Source: Alopecurus myosuroides (Eukaryota > Streptophyta > Magnoliopsida > Poales > Poaceae). From it: a DNA stretch of 64,000 nt. The stretch is from positions 187,115,958-187,179,957 of the forward strand of contig CM054062.1 in assembly GCA_028641055.1 (NCBI GenBank), given 5' to 3'. A program made the translations under genes and the position numbers. Below the pieces are notes generated by a model. That model searched no databases. It was given only the letters and a program-made list of their open reading frames with translations, and was not told where the DNA came from. Below, in pieces: positions 22,218-34,100 of the stretch; the stretch's first letter is position 1, and each line of letters begins with the position of its first letter.

Positions 22218-24286
22218 ACAGCACCTGATCAGATTGACGTTATAGCTACGGAATTCGAACTCGATCAAGTTATACTACTGTTTCAAACTTTCAATATGCA
22301 AAAAGTGCTTCCTTAATAAGTTACGGTTTGGATTCGAAAAGCCTACCGCTGATCAATCAGTGGCTCCTGCGCGATCCACCTACCTGTTGGAAAGAATCCA
22401 TGGATCCAATCAAAGAATGGCGATCTCAGTTAACTAATTGTCATCTGGTCCAAGATTGTGTCTCCATGTACAAAATGGAAAATTATGTGGCCGGGATTAA
22501 TAGAAACCGTCCGCGCGCTGGAGGCTCTTCCTGCTGCATGCATACGATATGATGCGTAGTCAAAAGCTCAAGGTCGCCTTCTGCTTCGAATATGGAGAAC
22601 ATGTTACGGATCGAACTCTCGCGTGCCGATGACTGGCGGGATATAGTAGATTTTTCGCCGAACACAGGCGTGCGTACGCGTTGCGCAACAGGTGACGCCA
22701 GCGTGTTCCTGTCATTTCTCAAAGAGTGATCAGCACCAGGCCGGGAAGGAGATAGGCACGGCCGGGAAGAAGACATTTACAGACGCGACTGGAAAATGGT
22801 GAGAGTAACCAGCCAGCCGTGCGTGGGAATAATGTGGTCTTCATGGACAGAAAGGGCAAGTTGAGGCGACATCGATCCATCGGCCGGTCCGGCCCCGGTG
22901 AAGTTTCCACGCTGCATCGGTCTCAACATTGTGTCCACGCTTAGTCAAGGTGCGCCGAACGTTGCTGTCGCTCGATCGCCATCAGGAAGACAGCGCCCCA
23001 TGCACATGTATCCTTGCAGCTAGAAGAAGTGCAGCACATGCTTACGGATATTATCCGGGGAGCACTTGCCAAAAGCATATTTACGTGGAGAAACAGATGA
23101 AAGGCTCTGCTTCTTGAATTGTATGTGCTAGCCATTTATCCCAAAAATCCGAAATGATGGAAAGGCTTATACGATATATTTATATTTAACCCTTTCCCTC
23201 ACGTCTAGGCTTTTTTAGTCCTTAGCGGGTCTTGAACTTGAGACCTCTTGGTCCTGATACCGTATTAAATTATATGTGCTAGCCATTTATCCCAAAAGTC
23301 CGAACAGATGAAAATGCTTATGCAATATATTTATATTTAACACTGCTCTAGTTGTTAATTATGGGTCAAATCCCCCATCTGCTGCATCATTAGGGCATGA
23401 CGTGACGTTTTAGCTTTCGTCTGGATCAGATATGCGACTCGCTGCACGACAGTCAAGTAGCTAGCTAGTGCAGTCACAGACAGAGAGAGAGAGAGAGATA
23501 GATTTGAATTAGCATATAGTAATACCCTTAACCACTTTTCCTTTGAAGAAGCCTTGATTAACTACTCCTGCTGAACCCGGCTAATTGAATTAAAGAACAC
23601 CGTCGTCTTTGAAACTTAGCTTGTTCCTTGAACTGGTAGCTTCAAAGTTTACGACATGCATGTTAACAACTATATATAGATTGGTCAGATTAGTCCTCGA
23701 TTGATGCCACGTTTACGGATGAAATGGCCGCAGGTAATTAAGTATAGCGAGCGACTGTCAGCAAGTGAGATTTGAGCCGATCATGTCACTGATTACAGCA
23801 GCGAGAGCCCAGCAACCAACCGACCCTAATGGGTCGACCGGCATCCGGACGGTTTCCTGCTAGGTGGACCAAATCAGTCGCCTTCATCTCGATTTGTTTG
23901 CATAGGTCAATTGTGGTTGAGCTTTTGAGGATTAAAATTTTGATCCCGCGGAAACAATGCGTTTCCACTAGGAGAAGATCTGCAAGAACATGCACTACAC
24001 ATAGTCGCAGGCATATATGTTTCGTCGGTACAGTCAATAGAAAGAAATGGAAAAACTGAAGATCCAGCTCAGCGGTGTGTTTTTCTTCGAAGTATCCGTG
24101 TAAACTGTAATCTCGACATCGCCAAAGGACATGGAGCCACAAATTAGTACGCGCACGAGCTAAGACAAAGAAAAGAAAGAGGCTGGCACGGCAACTGGCA
24201 CATTTTGTGTCAATCCGAAGCGCGATCCAAGTCGCGACAGATTCCATTTTGTGTTAATACTGAGCCAACGGTTTGGCACTTTGTTA
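22218..24286. other. mostly unassigned sequence
   Basis: No gene supported. Two related blocks (about 23115-23200 and 23268-23345) share GTGCTAGCCATTTATCCCAA and TATATTTATATTTAAC, an imperfect direct repeat. A (GA)n microsatellite lies at 23482-23498. A 153-aa minus frame at 23786-24247 lacks motifs. Confidence 0.4.
23115..23345. repeat. imperfect direct repeat, spacing about 153 bp
   Basis: Two copies of a block about 80 bp long (GTGCTAGCCATTTATCCCAA onward) around a unique middle part containing GACCTCTTGGTCCTGATACC. Possibly a fragment of an older repeat element. Confidence 0.55.
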
Positions 24287-24393
24287 GAGCAAACCCAACG
24301 GTCCCAAATCGGACAATTTCGTCCGTTTTAATCCACGAACCGGATTTGGTTGAAAATATCAACCCAACGTCCCTCGCCAAACGGATGGTGGGT

Positions 24394-24426
<33 letters not shown>

Positions 24427-25422
24427 ATTTGGTCGAGCCCGCGGATGAAGCCACGTCTAACATGGGCCATCTGAAAGTATCTCAATGCCGCCTCGCCTCC
24501 CTTTAACCGACCACGTCGCTTTCGTCCACACTCCACTCTCGCCAAAAACCCAAACCCTAGCCGAAACCCTACCTCCCCTCCCGGGGACATAACGACCCTT
24601 GGCCCCGACAACCGCCGTTTGTTGGTCGAGCAACTGCGGCGGTCCATGTTTCCCTGGACATAGCATCGTTGTTCTTGCGGGAGCGTACCCCGCTGCCGTG
24701 GCCGATGGTGAGGCTCCCAATGGGGTGGCGCTTGACCAGGCGTCGTATCTCGGGGCCACCAGTGTCCCAATTGTACGACATCGAGGACCAGTCCTCCGAC
24801 TCCATCGGAGATTACCTGGACGGGCTCAGCAAGGAGGAGGAGGAGGCGCCGCCCGGCAACGCGCCACAAGAGGACGCGCCGCCCGCCGCACCGGAGTAGC
24901 CGCAGGAGGCGGACGGGGAGGACCTCCACCACGCCCTCCACACATCGGAGCTCGAGGAGCTCCAGATGTGGCCGGATCTGGAGGCTACACTCCAGGCCTC
25001 CGCCGCAGAGGCTGACCCGCGGTCTCCTATCCCATGGACTCCGTGGGAGGATCGCGTGGCGAGACATGGCTGGGCGACTACGGCGGGTGGCCGAAGCCCG
25101 GGTACGTCGTCCTCGAGTAGGACACGATGGCGACGTTGGCATTGGGCGAACCCTAGCAGTGGTAGGTAGGTTTTTTCTTGTTTATATATATTTTCATTTA
25201 CTGTTTGTGAACTAGGCTTCAGGCCATATGAATGAAATCTAATACTCCGTATCTATCTAAGCAGTGAAGGTGGTTGGGGTGTGCTCCCATCATGCATCCG
25301 CCATTGCGTTAGGATGGGGCAGACCAAATCGGTTGTCCGGACCATTTCTAGTTTGCTAACCGCACCAAACGGCTTATAAGCGGGCCAAAATCGGTCCGAT
25401 TTAAGGGCCGTTGGATTTGCTC
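24287..25422. mobile_element. non-autonomous PIF/Harbinger-type element
   Basis: Left end GAGCAAACCCAACGGTCCC and right end GGGCCGTTGGATTTGCTC form imperfect inverted repeats, flanked by TTA on both sides (24284-24286 and 25423-25425). TTA target sites and GAGCAA...CCAACGG ends are typical of grass Harbinger families. The 1136-bp interior contains a poly-G run and a degraded acidic coding stretch on plus (DIEDQSSDSIGDYLDGLSKE near 24777, then SELEELQMWPDLEA near 24949) broken by a TAG at 24897-24899. No transposase is present. Confidence 0.75.
24396..24424. repeat. 29-base poly-G tract
   Basis: An uninterrupted G run inside the Harbinger-type element. It is a likely sequencing and assembly trouble spot, so its length should be treated as uncertain. 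Confidence 0.9.
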
Positions 25423-25678
25423 TTAGCACACGATGAGACGTCGGTACATATACTTAGCACCGCGGCAAACCAGTTCGTAGTCTATGGTTGGTCAAGAACT
25501 ATTCAAAATTTCGGACAGACGGAAACTGTCTCTCCTGACCAGATTTCCGTCAACTGCCTAGGACTGAAGAAATGGATGAAAGCGGCGTACTACGTCTTTC
25601 CCCTACCCCATATTGTTTATACTACTTACGAGTTACGACAAGAACGAGAAATATAATAATGTGGTCACCCGTACGTAC

Positions 25679-25959
25679 TGTTGGGAAACTTGGGCCAGGA
25701 GGTGGCAGCCCACTCGGTGGGCTTTGCCCAGTCCAACTAGGCCTTAGGCTTTCCCCCACTTTGTACGTTCGTTTGGGTCTCACCCTCCTGTTATATATTG
25801 AGGCACTGTACGTAGTCTAGGAACAGAACAGAGAAAGCAATAAAGATTTTGTTGTGCCCACACGCTGTGTCCCTTTTCTTCCTTGTCCGTGTGTTGTTCA
25901 TCTACGCCGTCGCCGTCACACACCCTCGGGACCGGCCAGCCGGCAGAGGTTGTGTAACA
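25679..25959 (+). repeat. 5' LTR of the Copia element
   Basis: Starts TGTTGGGAAACTTGGGCC, contains TTATATATTGAGG (about 25791-25803, a TATA box) and AATAAAG (about 25840, polyadenylation-type signal), and ends GTGTAACA. The next bases, CGTTATCAGCACG, contain TATCAG, a partial match to the initiator-Met primer site. Confidence 0.93.
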
Positions 25960-27583
25960 CGTTATCAGCACGCGCCTCTCCACCGAGCCTGCACCGAGCC
26001 TGCACCGAGCAGGCTTTCTACAAAAATCGCAAAGGTATAACTCAGATCTGATCGCAAAAATGGAACTGTGACGAAATTTGCTTTCCATTTTTCCGCTTTG
26101 CGTAATTTTTAGATCAGATCTGTAGTACGGATTTCCCTCCCGAGAGACGAGCTGACAAACACGTCGCCGACCAATGTCGATTCTCTCGGATCCACGGGGG
26201 ATTTGTTGACTGTACTATGGAGAGTCGGTACAAACGTGATCCAGATGATCACGTACCGCCGCGATGTACCAGTTGTACAGACGCGTTGTCGTTGTTCCCG
26301 ATGAACACGACAATTTTTCCTTTGATTTTCCGATGAACACGATGTCATGTATGTCCGCCATGTCCGTGCGTTTTTTTTTATGGCACTGTGCGCGACCCTG
26401 CTGGTCCGAACAGCCGAGATGGCCGCGCCATACCGCGCCGAGCAGAGCTGGCCGCGCCGGGATGGCCGCGCCGAGCCGGCCGCGCCGTACCGCGCCTTGC
26501 TGGCCGGAGCTCGCGCCGCCCATGGCCGGCCGCCGCGCCCCGCTGCTGGCCGCCGCCCCGACGAGCGCCGCCGCGCCCGGCTGCTCGCGCCGCCCCGCCC
26601 CGGCTGCGCGCCCGGCTGCCCCGCCCCGGCCTCGGCTGCGCGCCACGGCTGGCCCCCGCGCCAGGACGCACCGGTCCCGCTGGCCACCACGCGCCGCCGA
26701 TAGCCCGCCCCGCCGCCCGCCTGCAGCCTCGAGGTGGCCGGCCGCCGCCGCCGTGACCTCGAGCACGCGCTCGGTCACGCGCGCGCGCCGCCGCCCCGGC
26801 TCGGCTGGCCGCGGACGGGAACGTCGCGCCGCCGCGTTGGCCCGGCCGGCCGCCCCGCCCCACCTCGCCTCCTCGCCCCGTGGCCTCGGTGGCCGGAGCG
26901 CCGCCTCGCCGCGCGGGAGCGCCGCCGCCGCCCTGGCGTCCGACGGGAACCGAACGGTTCCCTGTCGAGGACGACCACGAGTTGGGCCGGCCGACCGCGG
27001 CCCGCCTTCGACGGCCTGCTGCGGATCGCCCCGATGGGCTGCCCCCGATGGGCCGCGCCCGATGGGCTGCGCTCGTCTGCCTCCCGGAAAAAAAAAGAAA
27101 AAAAAAACAAAAAAAAATGGCGGACGGGGTGCTGTGCGCTTAGTGGGCTTTCGGCCTGTTTTCGGCGCAGATTAGGCCTGCTGCCAATCTGGGCTGGGCA
27201 GAATCCGTTTTTTCGCGGAAATTTACGTTTTAGCACACAGTTTTTTCCATAATTCTGTATATTTTTATTCCTGCTGAATAAATTGCATATAAGTGCTTGG
27301 AACTGTTTGTTTTTGCTGAAATTGTAAATTTGGACATAAAATAAATTCGGAAAGTCATTTTTAGGGCTAATTTTCACGTTTCGAACGCGCTTAGCATAAT
27401 ATCTCTTTATACATGCTTTTATATCATGTTTTACTATCATAATTAATTGTTTAATTCATAGTAGAACACTGTTAGCATGCCATTTAAAATTTTGGAACGC
27501 CGTCATATTGAATTTTTGTATCAACATCGCTTTATGCAATCGATTACCTGCTGTAATCTGATACATGTTTGCATAAATCGCAG
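25960..27583 (+). other. Copia leader with very GC-rich core
   Basis: About 1.6 kb between LTR and gag. Bases about 26400-27060 are dominated by GCCGCGCC, CCGGCC and CGCGCC runs, followed by A-rich DNA (27089-27117) and AT-rich DNA up to the gag ATG. Long frames here on both strands (up to 303 codons) are low-complexity by-products of GC content and lack protein motifs. Confidence 0.6.
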
Positions 27584-28708
27584 ATGGCCGGAATCATGAA
27601 CCGCGAATTCGAGGAGTTGTCCCAGACTGGGCTGAACTACCTTGCTTGGGCCTCGGACGTGGAGATCGTCCTCGAGGGCCGAAAGATCAAAGGAACGCTG
27701 GATGCGGGGACCAAGGAGGCCCCCAGCACCACGACTGTTGCAGAAAATGCACAGGCACTGCATTTCCTCCGCCACCATATGAGTGCTACGTTGAAAAACG
27801 AGTACATGGCTGAACGGAGTGCTTCAGCCCTGTGGGCCGCTCTTAAAGAGAGGTTCGCTAGGTTGAAGTACCACGTCAAGCCAAAGGCGGAGGCGGATTG
27901 GTTGCGTCTAAGGTTTGCGGACCACAAATCGGTACAGTCGTTCAATTCCGTGTTACACGTGATTTGTGCGAATCTGGAGATGTGTGGTACGAAAATCACG
28001 GACGAGGAGAAGATAGAGAAAACTCTCTCCACCTTCCATCCAAGTAACCTCCAGAATGCGCGGAACTACCGCCTGGAGAACTTCACGCAGTACTCGGCGC
28101 TCATTGACGCCCTCCAGGTGGCTGAGGCGCAGGATGAGGTTCTGAAAAAGAACTTCAACTCGCAGCCTTTCGGAGGGGGCCCAAGCCAGGAAGCTTATGC
28201 CGGCGCCTACAAAGTGCGCCAGCCAAAGTTAAAGCAGCGCGGCAGGAAAGGCAAAGGCAAGAAGGGACCTAACCACCCCCACCCAGCCAAGGAGCAAAAG
28301 GCGGGTAAGGGGGAGGTGAGGCCCCAAGACTGCTTCCGCTGCGGGTCGAAGCTTCACTTCTCCAGGCAGTGTCGTGCTCCCAAGCACGTCGTGGACGCCT
28401 TCAAGGCCAAGAGAGCGCATGAGGCGCACCTTGTCCAGATGGAGGCACCACCGGCGCCCGCTGCGGCACCCGTGATGATCCCCACGCCCCCCGCTGCGCC
28501 CGTCGTGGCGCACACTGGGGCACCTGTGGAGGCACATGTGGCGGTTCCCACGAACGCCACCGTGTCCATGGAGGTTGAGCACACCGTGTCCCCTCCAACG
28601 CCACAGCTGGACATCGACGCTGCCGCCTCCGTGATAGCCACTGAGGAGAAGCTTAGCAAGATGGAGATCTCGGCTGAGCTGGAGGGTTACTTTGTGGACT
28701 CCATCTGA
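27584..28708 (+). CDS. gag: Copia gag (capsid-nucleocapsid protein)
   Basis: 374 aa. The start is the ATG at 27584 (MAGIMNREFEE); the frame is open a few codons further up but without ATG. The first 200 residues are a Copia capsid domain: LNYLAWASDVEIVLEGRKIK, SALWAALKERFARLK, then DHKSVQSFNSVLHVICANLE. A single CCHC zinc knuckle, CFRCGSKLHFSRQC, lies at 28331-28372, preceded by a Lys/Arg-rich stretch (RGRKGKGKKG) that would bind RNA. An Ala/Pro-rich tail follows. The frame is intact, so the protein could still be made. Pol begins 272 bases downstream in a different frame with its own ATG. Confidence 0.92.
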   Translation: MAGIMNREFEELSQTGLNYLAWASDVEIVLEGRKIKGTLDAGTKEAPSTTTVAENAQALHFLRHHMSATLKNEYMAERSASALWAALKERFARLKYHVKPKAEADWLRLRFADHKSVQSFNSVLHVICANLEMCGTKITDEEKIEKTLSTFHPSNLQNARNYRLENFTQYSALIDALQVAEAQDEVLKKNFNSQPFGGGPSQEAYAGAYKVRQPKLKQRGRKGKGKKGPNHPHPAKEQKAGKGEVRPQDCFRCGSKLHFSRQCRAPKHVVDAFKAKRAHEAHLVQMEAPPAPAAAPVMIPTPPAAPVVAHTGAPVEAHVAVPTNATVSMEVEHTVSPPTPQLDIDAAASVIATEEKLSKMEISAELEGYFVDSI

Positions 28709-28980
28709 ACTCCGCCTATTTATTCATGATCCTATGGCAATAATTTGATACAATTTATTCGATTTGGTTGTAAGCTCTACGAGAGCAACATTATTTGTTT
28801 CATTAAACATCTATCGGCGCTTGGATGACTTGGTCATCATTCATTTATTCCATTCTTTTAAATAGAGATACTTATGTTATGTTCTGAAATATTTGCTTGT
28901 TTAATTATTATTACTTTAGCATCTTCCTCGCTCTCGTTTAATAATTAGACACTATAATTTAGAACACGTGTGGCGCCCGA
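28709..28980 (+). other. AT-rich gag-pol spacer
   Basis: 272 bp between the gag TGA and the pol ATG. It has no open frame joining the two. It contains GTAAGC (about 28770) and TTTAG (about 28916), a possible small intron, so splicing may control gag versus pol. This is inference. Confidence 0.4.
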
Positions 28981-31159
28981 ATGGAGGAAACGTGCCTTGC
29001 CGATAGCGGTACCACCAATACCATCTTGAGAGATACAAAGTACTTTGAGTCAATCAAGAAAATTCCAGGGAGCATTACGACGATCGCCGGCTTCGGTCCT
29101 CATATAGTTGGCTCCGGACGAGCCACTATAACACTCCCCATGGGAACAACTTTGATCATTAATGATGCATTGTTGTACCCTGAAGCGACTCGTACTTTCT
29201 TGAGTTTTAAAGACATTCGTGTTAATGGGTTCCACATTGAAACCCATGATGATGACACCGGTAAGGAGTACCTACTCATCACGAAACGCGATGAAAATGG
29301 TAAACATGTTGTCGAAAGGCTTCCTTCGTTCGCTACAGGGTTGTACTACACTAAGATAGTAGCACTACCCATGTACACTACCCTTAAAACTGTTTTTAGA
29401 AGCTCTGAACTATTCTGCCTTTGGCACGATAGGTTAGGCCATCCCGGTCTTACGATGATGAGAAATATAATTAACAACTCGAATGGTCACAATGTTAATG
29501 TGAAAAATTTCCCGAATCATGATGATTTCGTGTGCTCCGCATGCGCTAAGGGGAAATTAATCATTAGACCATCACCCCTAAAGGTGAAGGATGAAATCCC
29601 CGCGGTCTTGGAACGTATCCAAGGGGACATATGCGGTCCTATTCAGCCCCTGTCGGGTCCGTTTAGGTACTTCATGGTGCTCATTGATGCTTCCTCTAAA
29701 TGGTCCAATGTTAGCCTGCTGTCAACAAGGAACCATGTTTTTGCAAAGTTGATCTCTCAGATCATACAAATAAGGAATAAATTCCCTGATCATCGTATTA
29801 AGTCTATTCGAATGGACAACGCCGGTGAATTTACTTCAAAAGCGTTCGATGATTATTGCATGGCAACAGGAATCAAACTTGAGCACTCTGTACCGCACGT
29901 CCACACACAAAATGGACTTGCGGAGGCATTGATTAAAAGAATTAAATTCATTGCCAGACCGCTCCTTCAGGGTTGTAATTTACCAACAACATGTTGGGGT
30001 CACGCGGTGTTACACGCTGCCAATCTCATCAATTTTCGACCATCGGCCTACAACATCCATTCTCCTATGCAGCTTGCGCAAGGGTCGGCACCGAAAATTT
30101 CCCACCTTCGTAGGTTCGGTTGCCAGGTATATGTACCAATACCACCCCCTCAGCGATCAGCAATGGGACCGCTCCGTAAGTCGGGGATATACGTTGGTTA
30201 TGAGACTGTGTCCATAATCAGGTTTCTGGACCCCGCGACAGGTGACTGTCATACGGCCCGTTTCGCTGATTGCATTTTTGACGAGGATCTTTTCCCGACT
30301 TAAGGGGGAGATAATCAACCCCTTGATGATAAAAGTCGAGAACTTACGTGGCAAGCCACGGGGATCCACGCTCATGACCCGCGCACTGCTGAGTCTAATA
30401 GAGAAGTTCAAAAGATAATAGATTTACACTCGTTGGCGAATCAACTGCCTGATCACTTTAGTGACTTAAAGACTGTGACAAAGTCGCATGTGCCTGCGCG
30501 CAATGCACCGGAAAGGGTTGAAATACCAAAGAGAAATCACGGTATACCCGCTCCCGTTCTTAGGCCTAAGAGGACGAGGAATCCGGTTTCTCAAATCCCA
30601 AGTACCCGGGGACGCCGGAAGAAAAAGGATAAGAGAGATTTATCGCAGCCTACCCCTGCAAAGGGGAGCCAGTTGAGACCTGGCACAAGTACGGACGTTT
30701 CTGTGCACGAAATTCCGGACTTTAATTTTCCTACTACGGAAATACCCAGCGAAGATGTGTGCGCACACATTGGAGCGGGAAAGCTAAAGGACCTTGCTCC
30801 CGGAATGGGAAATCCGGTGGAGGAAGGGAATGTGCCTGATGCACTCCATGACGAAATGGCCATTAATTATATTAATTCGGGCGAGTCAATTAATCGAGCT
30901 ATGGCAAATGTCGACATTTATTTTGCCAAGAAAATTGCCTCAATCATAGATCTTGACCCAGAGCCTAACACTCTCGCTGATTATAAGCAAAGGTCGGATT
31001 GGAAAGATTGGAAGAAGGCAATAACTGCTGAGTTATTTTCTCTCAACAAAAGAGAGGTGTTTGGACCTGTTTGTCTAACTCCTCCCCATGTGCGCCCTGT
31101 TGGCCACAAATGGGTATTTGTTCGAAAGAGGAACGAGAATAACGAAGTAGTAAGGTACA
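28981..31159 (+). pseudogene. pol: Copia pol, 5' part: protease, integrase, RT start
   Basis: Opens METCL-like (MEETCLADSGTTNTIL): the DSG protease active site. Next is the GAG-pre-integrase zinc finger (LWHDRLGHPG ... CSACAKGK), then the integrase core with D in QGDICGP, D in RMDNAGEF and E in GLAEALIKRI. A TAA at 30301-30303 follows FDEDLFPT. The same frame resumes without other stops through a linker and basic stretch (RGRRKKKDKR) into the RT start DWKKAITAEL and VGHKWVFVRKRNENNEVVRY. It is cut at 31159 by the LTR insertion. Roles: polyprotein cleavage, cDNA integration and reverse transcription. Confidence 0.9.
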
Positions 31160-34100
31160 TGTCACGCCCCGAGATCGGGCACTATGCAGATTTCAGCATT
31201 CCCGCCAAATCCGCATAATAACCGATTCCAGGTTGCCATTTATGATAACATTACAATAGTTCACGAATAATCCACAATTACAACAGAAACAGATAGATAC
31301 AAGATGACTCAAACGAGCCAGGGTTACAACTGATACATACAAAGATCCAAATAACAGCGGAAGAAACAAACGTCCGTCTACGGACAAGATCCAAATGGGA
31401 CTAAGAGTCCTGAAGATAACCGAAGGCGTCCAATCCCTGCCCAGGCCAAGCCGGAGGGATTCCCAAGCTAACGTCGTCAGACTTCAAACCTGTTGACTGC
31501 AAGTTGGAATTTGCAGCCACGAAAGAGATTCGTGGGTCAGTACGGTTAAGTACTGGCAAGGGGGATAAAACCCATACTCACAAGTTACCGGCGTAGCCAG
31601 TCATCACAAGATACAAATACTTTAGGTTCAACGGAAAGGAAGGGGTTATTGCAATTAAGCGACAGCAGGCTGCACTAACCAACTACAGAGAGAATACTAC
31701 CACTTCCAACTAACAGAAAGGGGATAAGATCGAGGGTTGTAACCAACTGAAAGTAAATCCAAACAAACCCATCCTGGATCTCGCCCCTTATCCGAAGAAG
31801 CAATCCGAGGATAACTCACACAGTTGTATTAAAGGTGAATCAAGTTATTGTGTCATCAACCTATTACTAGTCAAGTTATTAGTCATTGGGTGTAACATGT
31901 TTGATCATTAGGTTTAAGTTGTCCTGAGTACTTGTTAGCCAGTACTTTCACCAAGTAATCCATAACCGCGGAAAACACGGCTTCTCGAGAAGATTATCCC
32001 TGCAGGGTTGCACCAATTTAGCCGTACTCATGAATAACCCGCCAGATGGAGCGGCCACTCCACCAAGCGGGGCACTCAACACAATCCAACCCTTCTTCGC
32101 ATCAAGCCCAAAGCACCTTGGGCGCACGGCTACTCGGGCCCAGAAGAAAATGGACCCTCATAGCACTCTAAGACCGTGTCCCCCTATATGCCGACTACGA
32201 AAGTTCCACCCGGGATCCAAGGGCTCGCAAGATCATGCATGCAGCAAATGGAAAACCCGAACTAAATGAGGCGATTTGGACGAGATGCGAATCGGGTCAA
32301 ACTGAGGGGGAGCCCATACTCCCCAAATGCGGGTAGTGCGCTCATCATGGATCAGTAGACAAGACCCTTTTCCTATTAGGGTCGACACTAGCAGGCCTCA
32401 AAACCACAAAGGGCCTCCTGCCGGTGCCTTATCATCAAATTTATTATTAATAGTAACATTAGCATGTTTGATTGATTGATTAAACATCGAGCCCCCAGAA
32501 CATAATGAAATAGTAACAGAAAGTAACGGGTAACAGACTCGAGCAAAACAACCCTAAGCATGATAGTAAGACACGGGCAACAAGCAATGGTTATAGGTAT
32601 GGGGGTGAGGCAGTAACAAGGTTAAGGGATTCATGTGATGGGTTCGTAACAGAAACAACTACTACTAAGGCTAGCAGAAAAGAACAACGGAAAGAATCGG
32701 TAACAAGTGATGAAAGGCAGCCATTTGGCAGCAAGTGAGTATACTTGCCTGAGATCCCGCAAGGTAGCAGAACTTGTCGTTGCTCACATCATCTCAACGT
32801 CCTATCCGGAAAGAAGCAACGAACCTCGAACAAACACCGGATGCAACAATTACTACTACGGCAAAAGATCCAGCATGATCAAGGTATGTATGCATGACAA
32901 TTTAATGGATGCATAGAAATAAACTAGCTGACAAGTTAAACAAATTTAAATGGACCCATATGCAATTTTGAGTTACATAGGAAGAGCACATGAATTATGG
33001 TTGAAACAATTGTTTTCCAACTAATCAACAGGTGTAGGTGGGTTAGCATGATGCATGCAAAAGGGAAACAGCAAAATAACAACATTAGAATCAAATTAGA
33101 ATAGGGTGTAGCAATTTAGAATTTTATTATTAATTTTAGGGAATTTTGGGTGCCTTAAAGGGAACACACAAGTACTTGTTGTTTTCAACCCTTTAAATTG
33201 TTCAAAACAAATAACAAAGTTGATATTTGAAAAGAACATCAAATTTTAGTTGGATTACATGTTTCACATGTTGAAATTGGGCTTTGGATTATTTAATTAT
33301 GAATTAAACAATATTGAACAATTTTTAAGTGCATTAAACAAGATTTAAATTGTTTAGGCAATTTAAATTGTTCAAACCAGAAAACAAAATTTATATTTGA
33401 ATAGAGTATTCAAAAAGGTGTGAAAAACATATTTTATTTGGATTATTTGAAAACAGTATGAATTAGTTATGAATTACTTCAATTTGTATTTGAATTATTC
33501 AAATTTGAAATTTAAATGCATTTTTGAAAATTCAAAACAGAACACAAGTTGAATATTTGGAAAGATTATGAAATTTGGATAGGAATACACATAAAGTTTG
33601 CATTTGTTGGATTTATAAAATGGAAGATATTGAATTTCAAAGTTATGTTTTAATTCTGTTATTTTAAAAAAAAGAAAATAGGATTCAACAGATTCATTTG
33701 AAAATCTTTTGTTACGCACTGGACACGCACACACAGGCTGACAGGGGGGGCCCGTGGCCCACTGTGCCCACGTGGCGTCAGAGGGGCTGACGGGTGGGAC
33801 CGGTGCGGGCGCGAAATAGCGAAAAAGGGGGGTGCCATCGCGCGGCCGAGGGGGATCGATCCCTCGACCTGCAGCCCGCGCGCGAGGGAACAGAACCAGT
33901 GTGCTGTTCGGCTGTTTGTGATACGAACGCAGACTGACGAAAGATAAGGTGGACACCGCGTGCATTACTGAATTTGACAGAAACCAAAGGTGCAGACTTG
34001 CATCTACAGGAAGCAGAAAAGGAGATCTTCGATTCGGAGGGGAGGTTAGGCCGTGGATCTCCAGGGTGCTGATCGGATGTAGATCCACGGTGTGGCTAGC

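Noticed and set aside
23786..24247. 153-codon minus-strand frame as a small gene
   Set aside because: No motif, no promoter or splice context, ordinary composition.
24210..25142. 310-codon minus-strand frame
   Set aside because: It runs through a poly-G tract (poly-Pro) and the Harbinger-type element. Composition, not selection, keeps it open.
26264..27175. 303-codon plus-strand frame and several overlapping frames on both strands
   Set aside because: It lies in the GC-rich Copia leader, is Ala/Pro/Arg low-complexity, is open on both strands at once, and lacks motifs. GC bias explains it.
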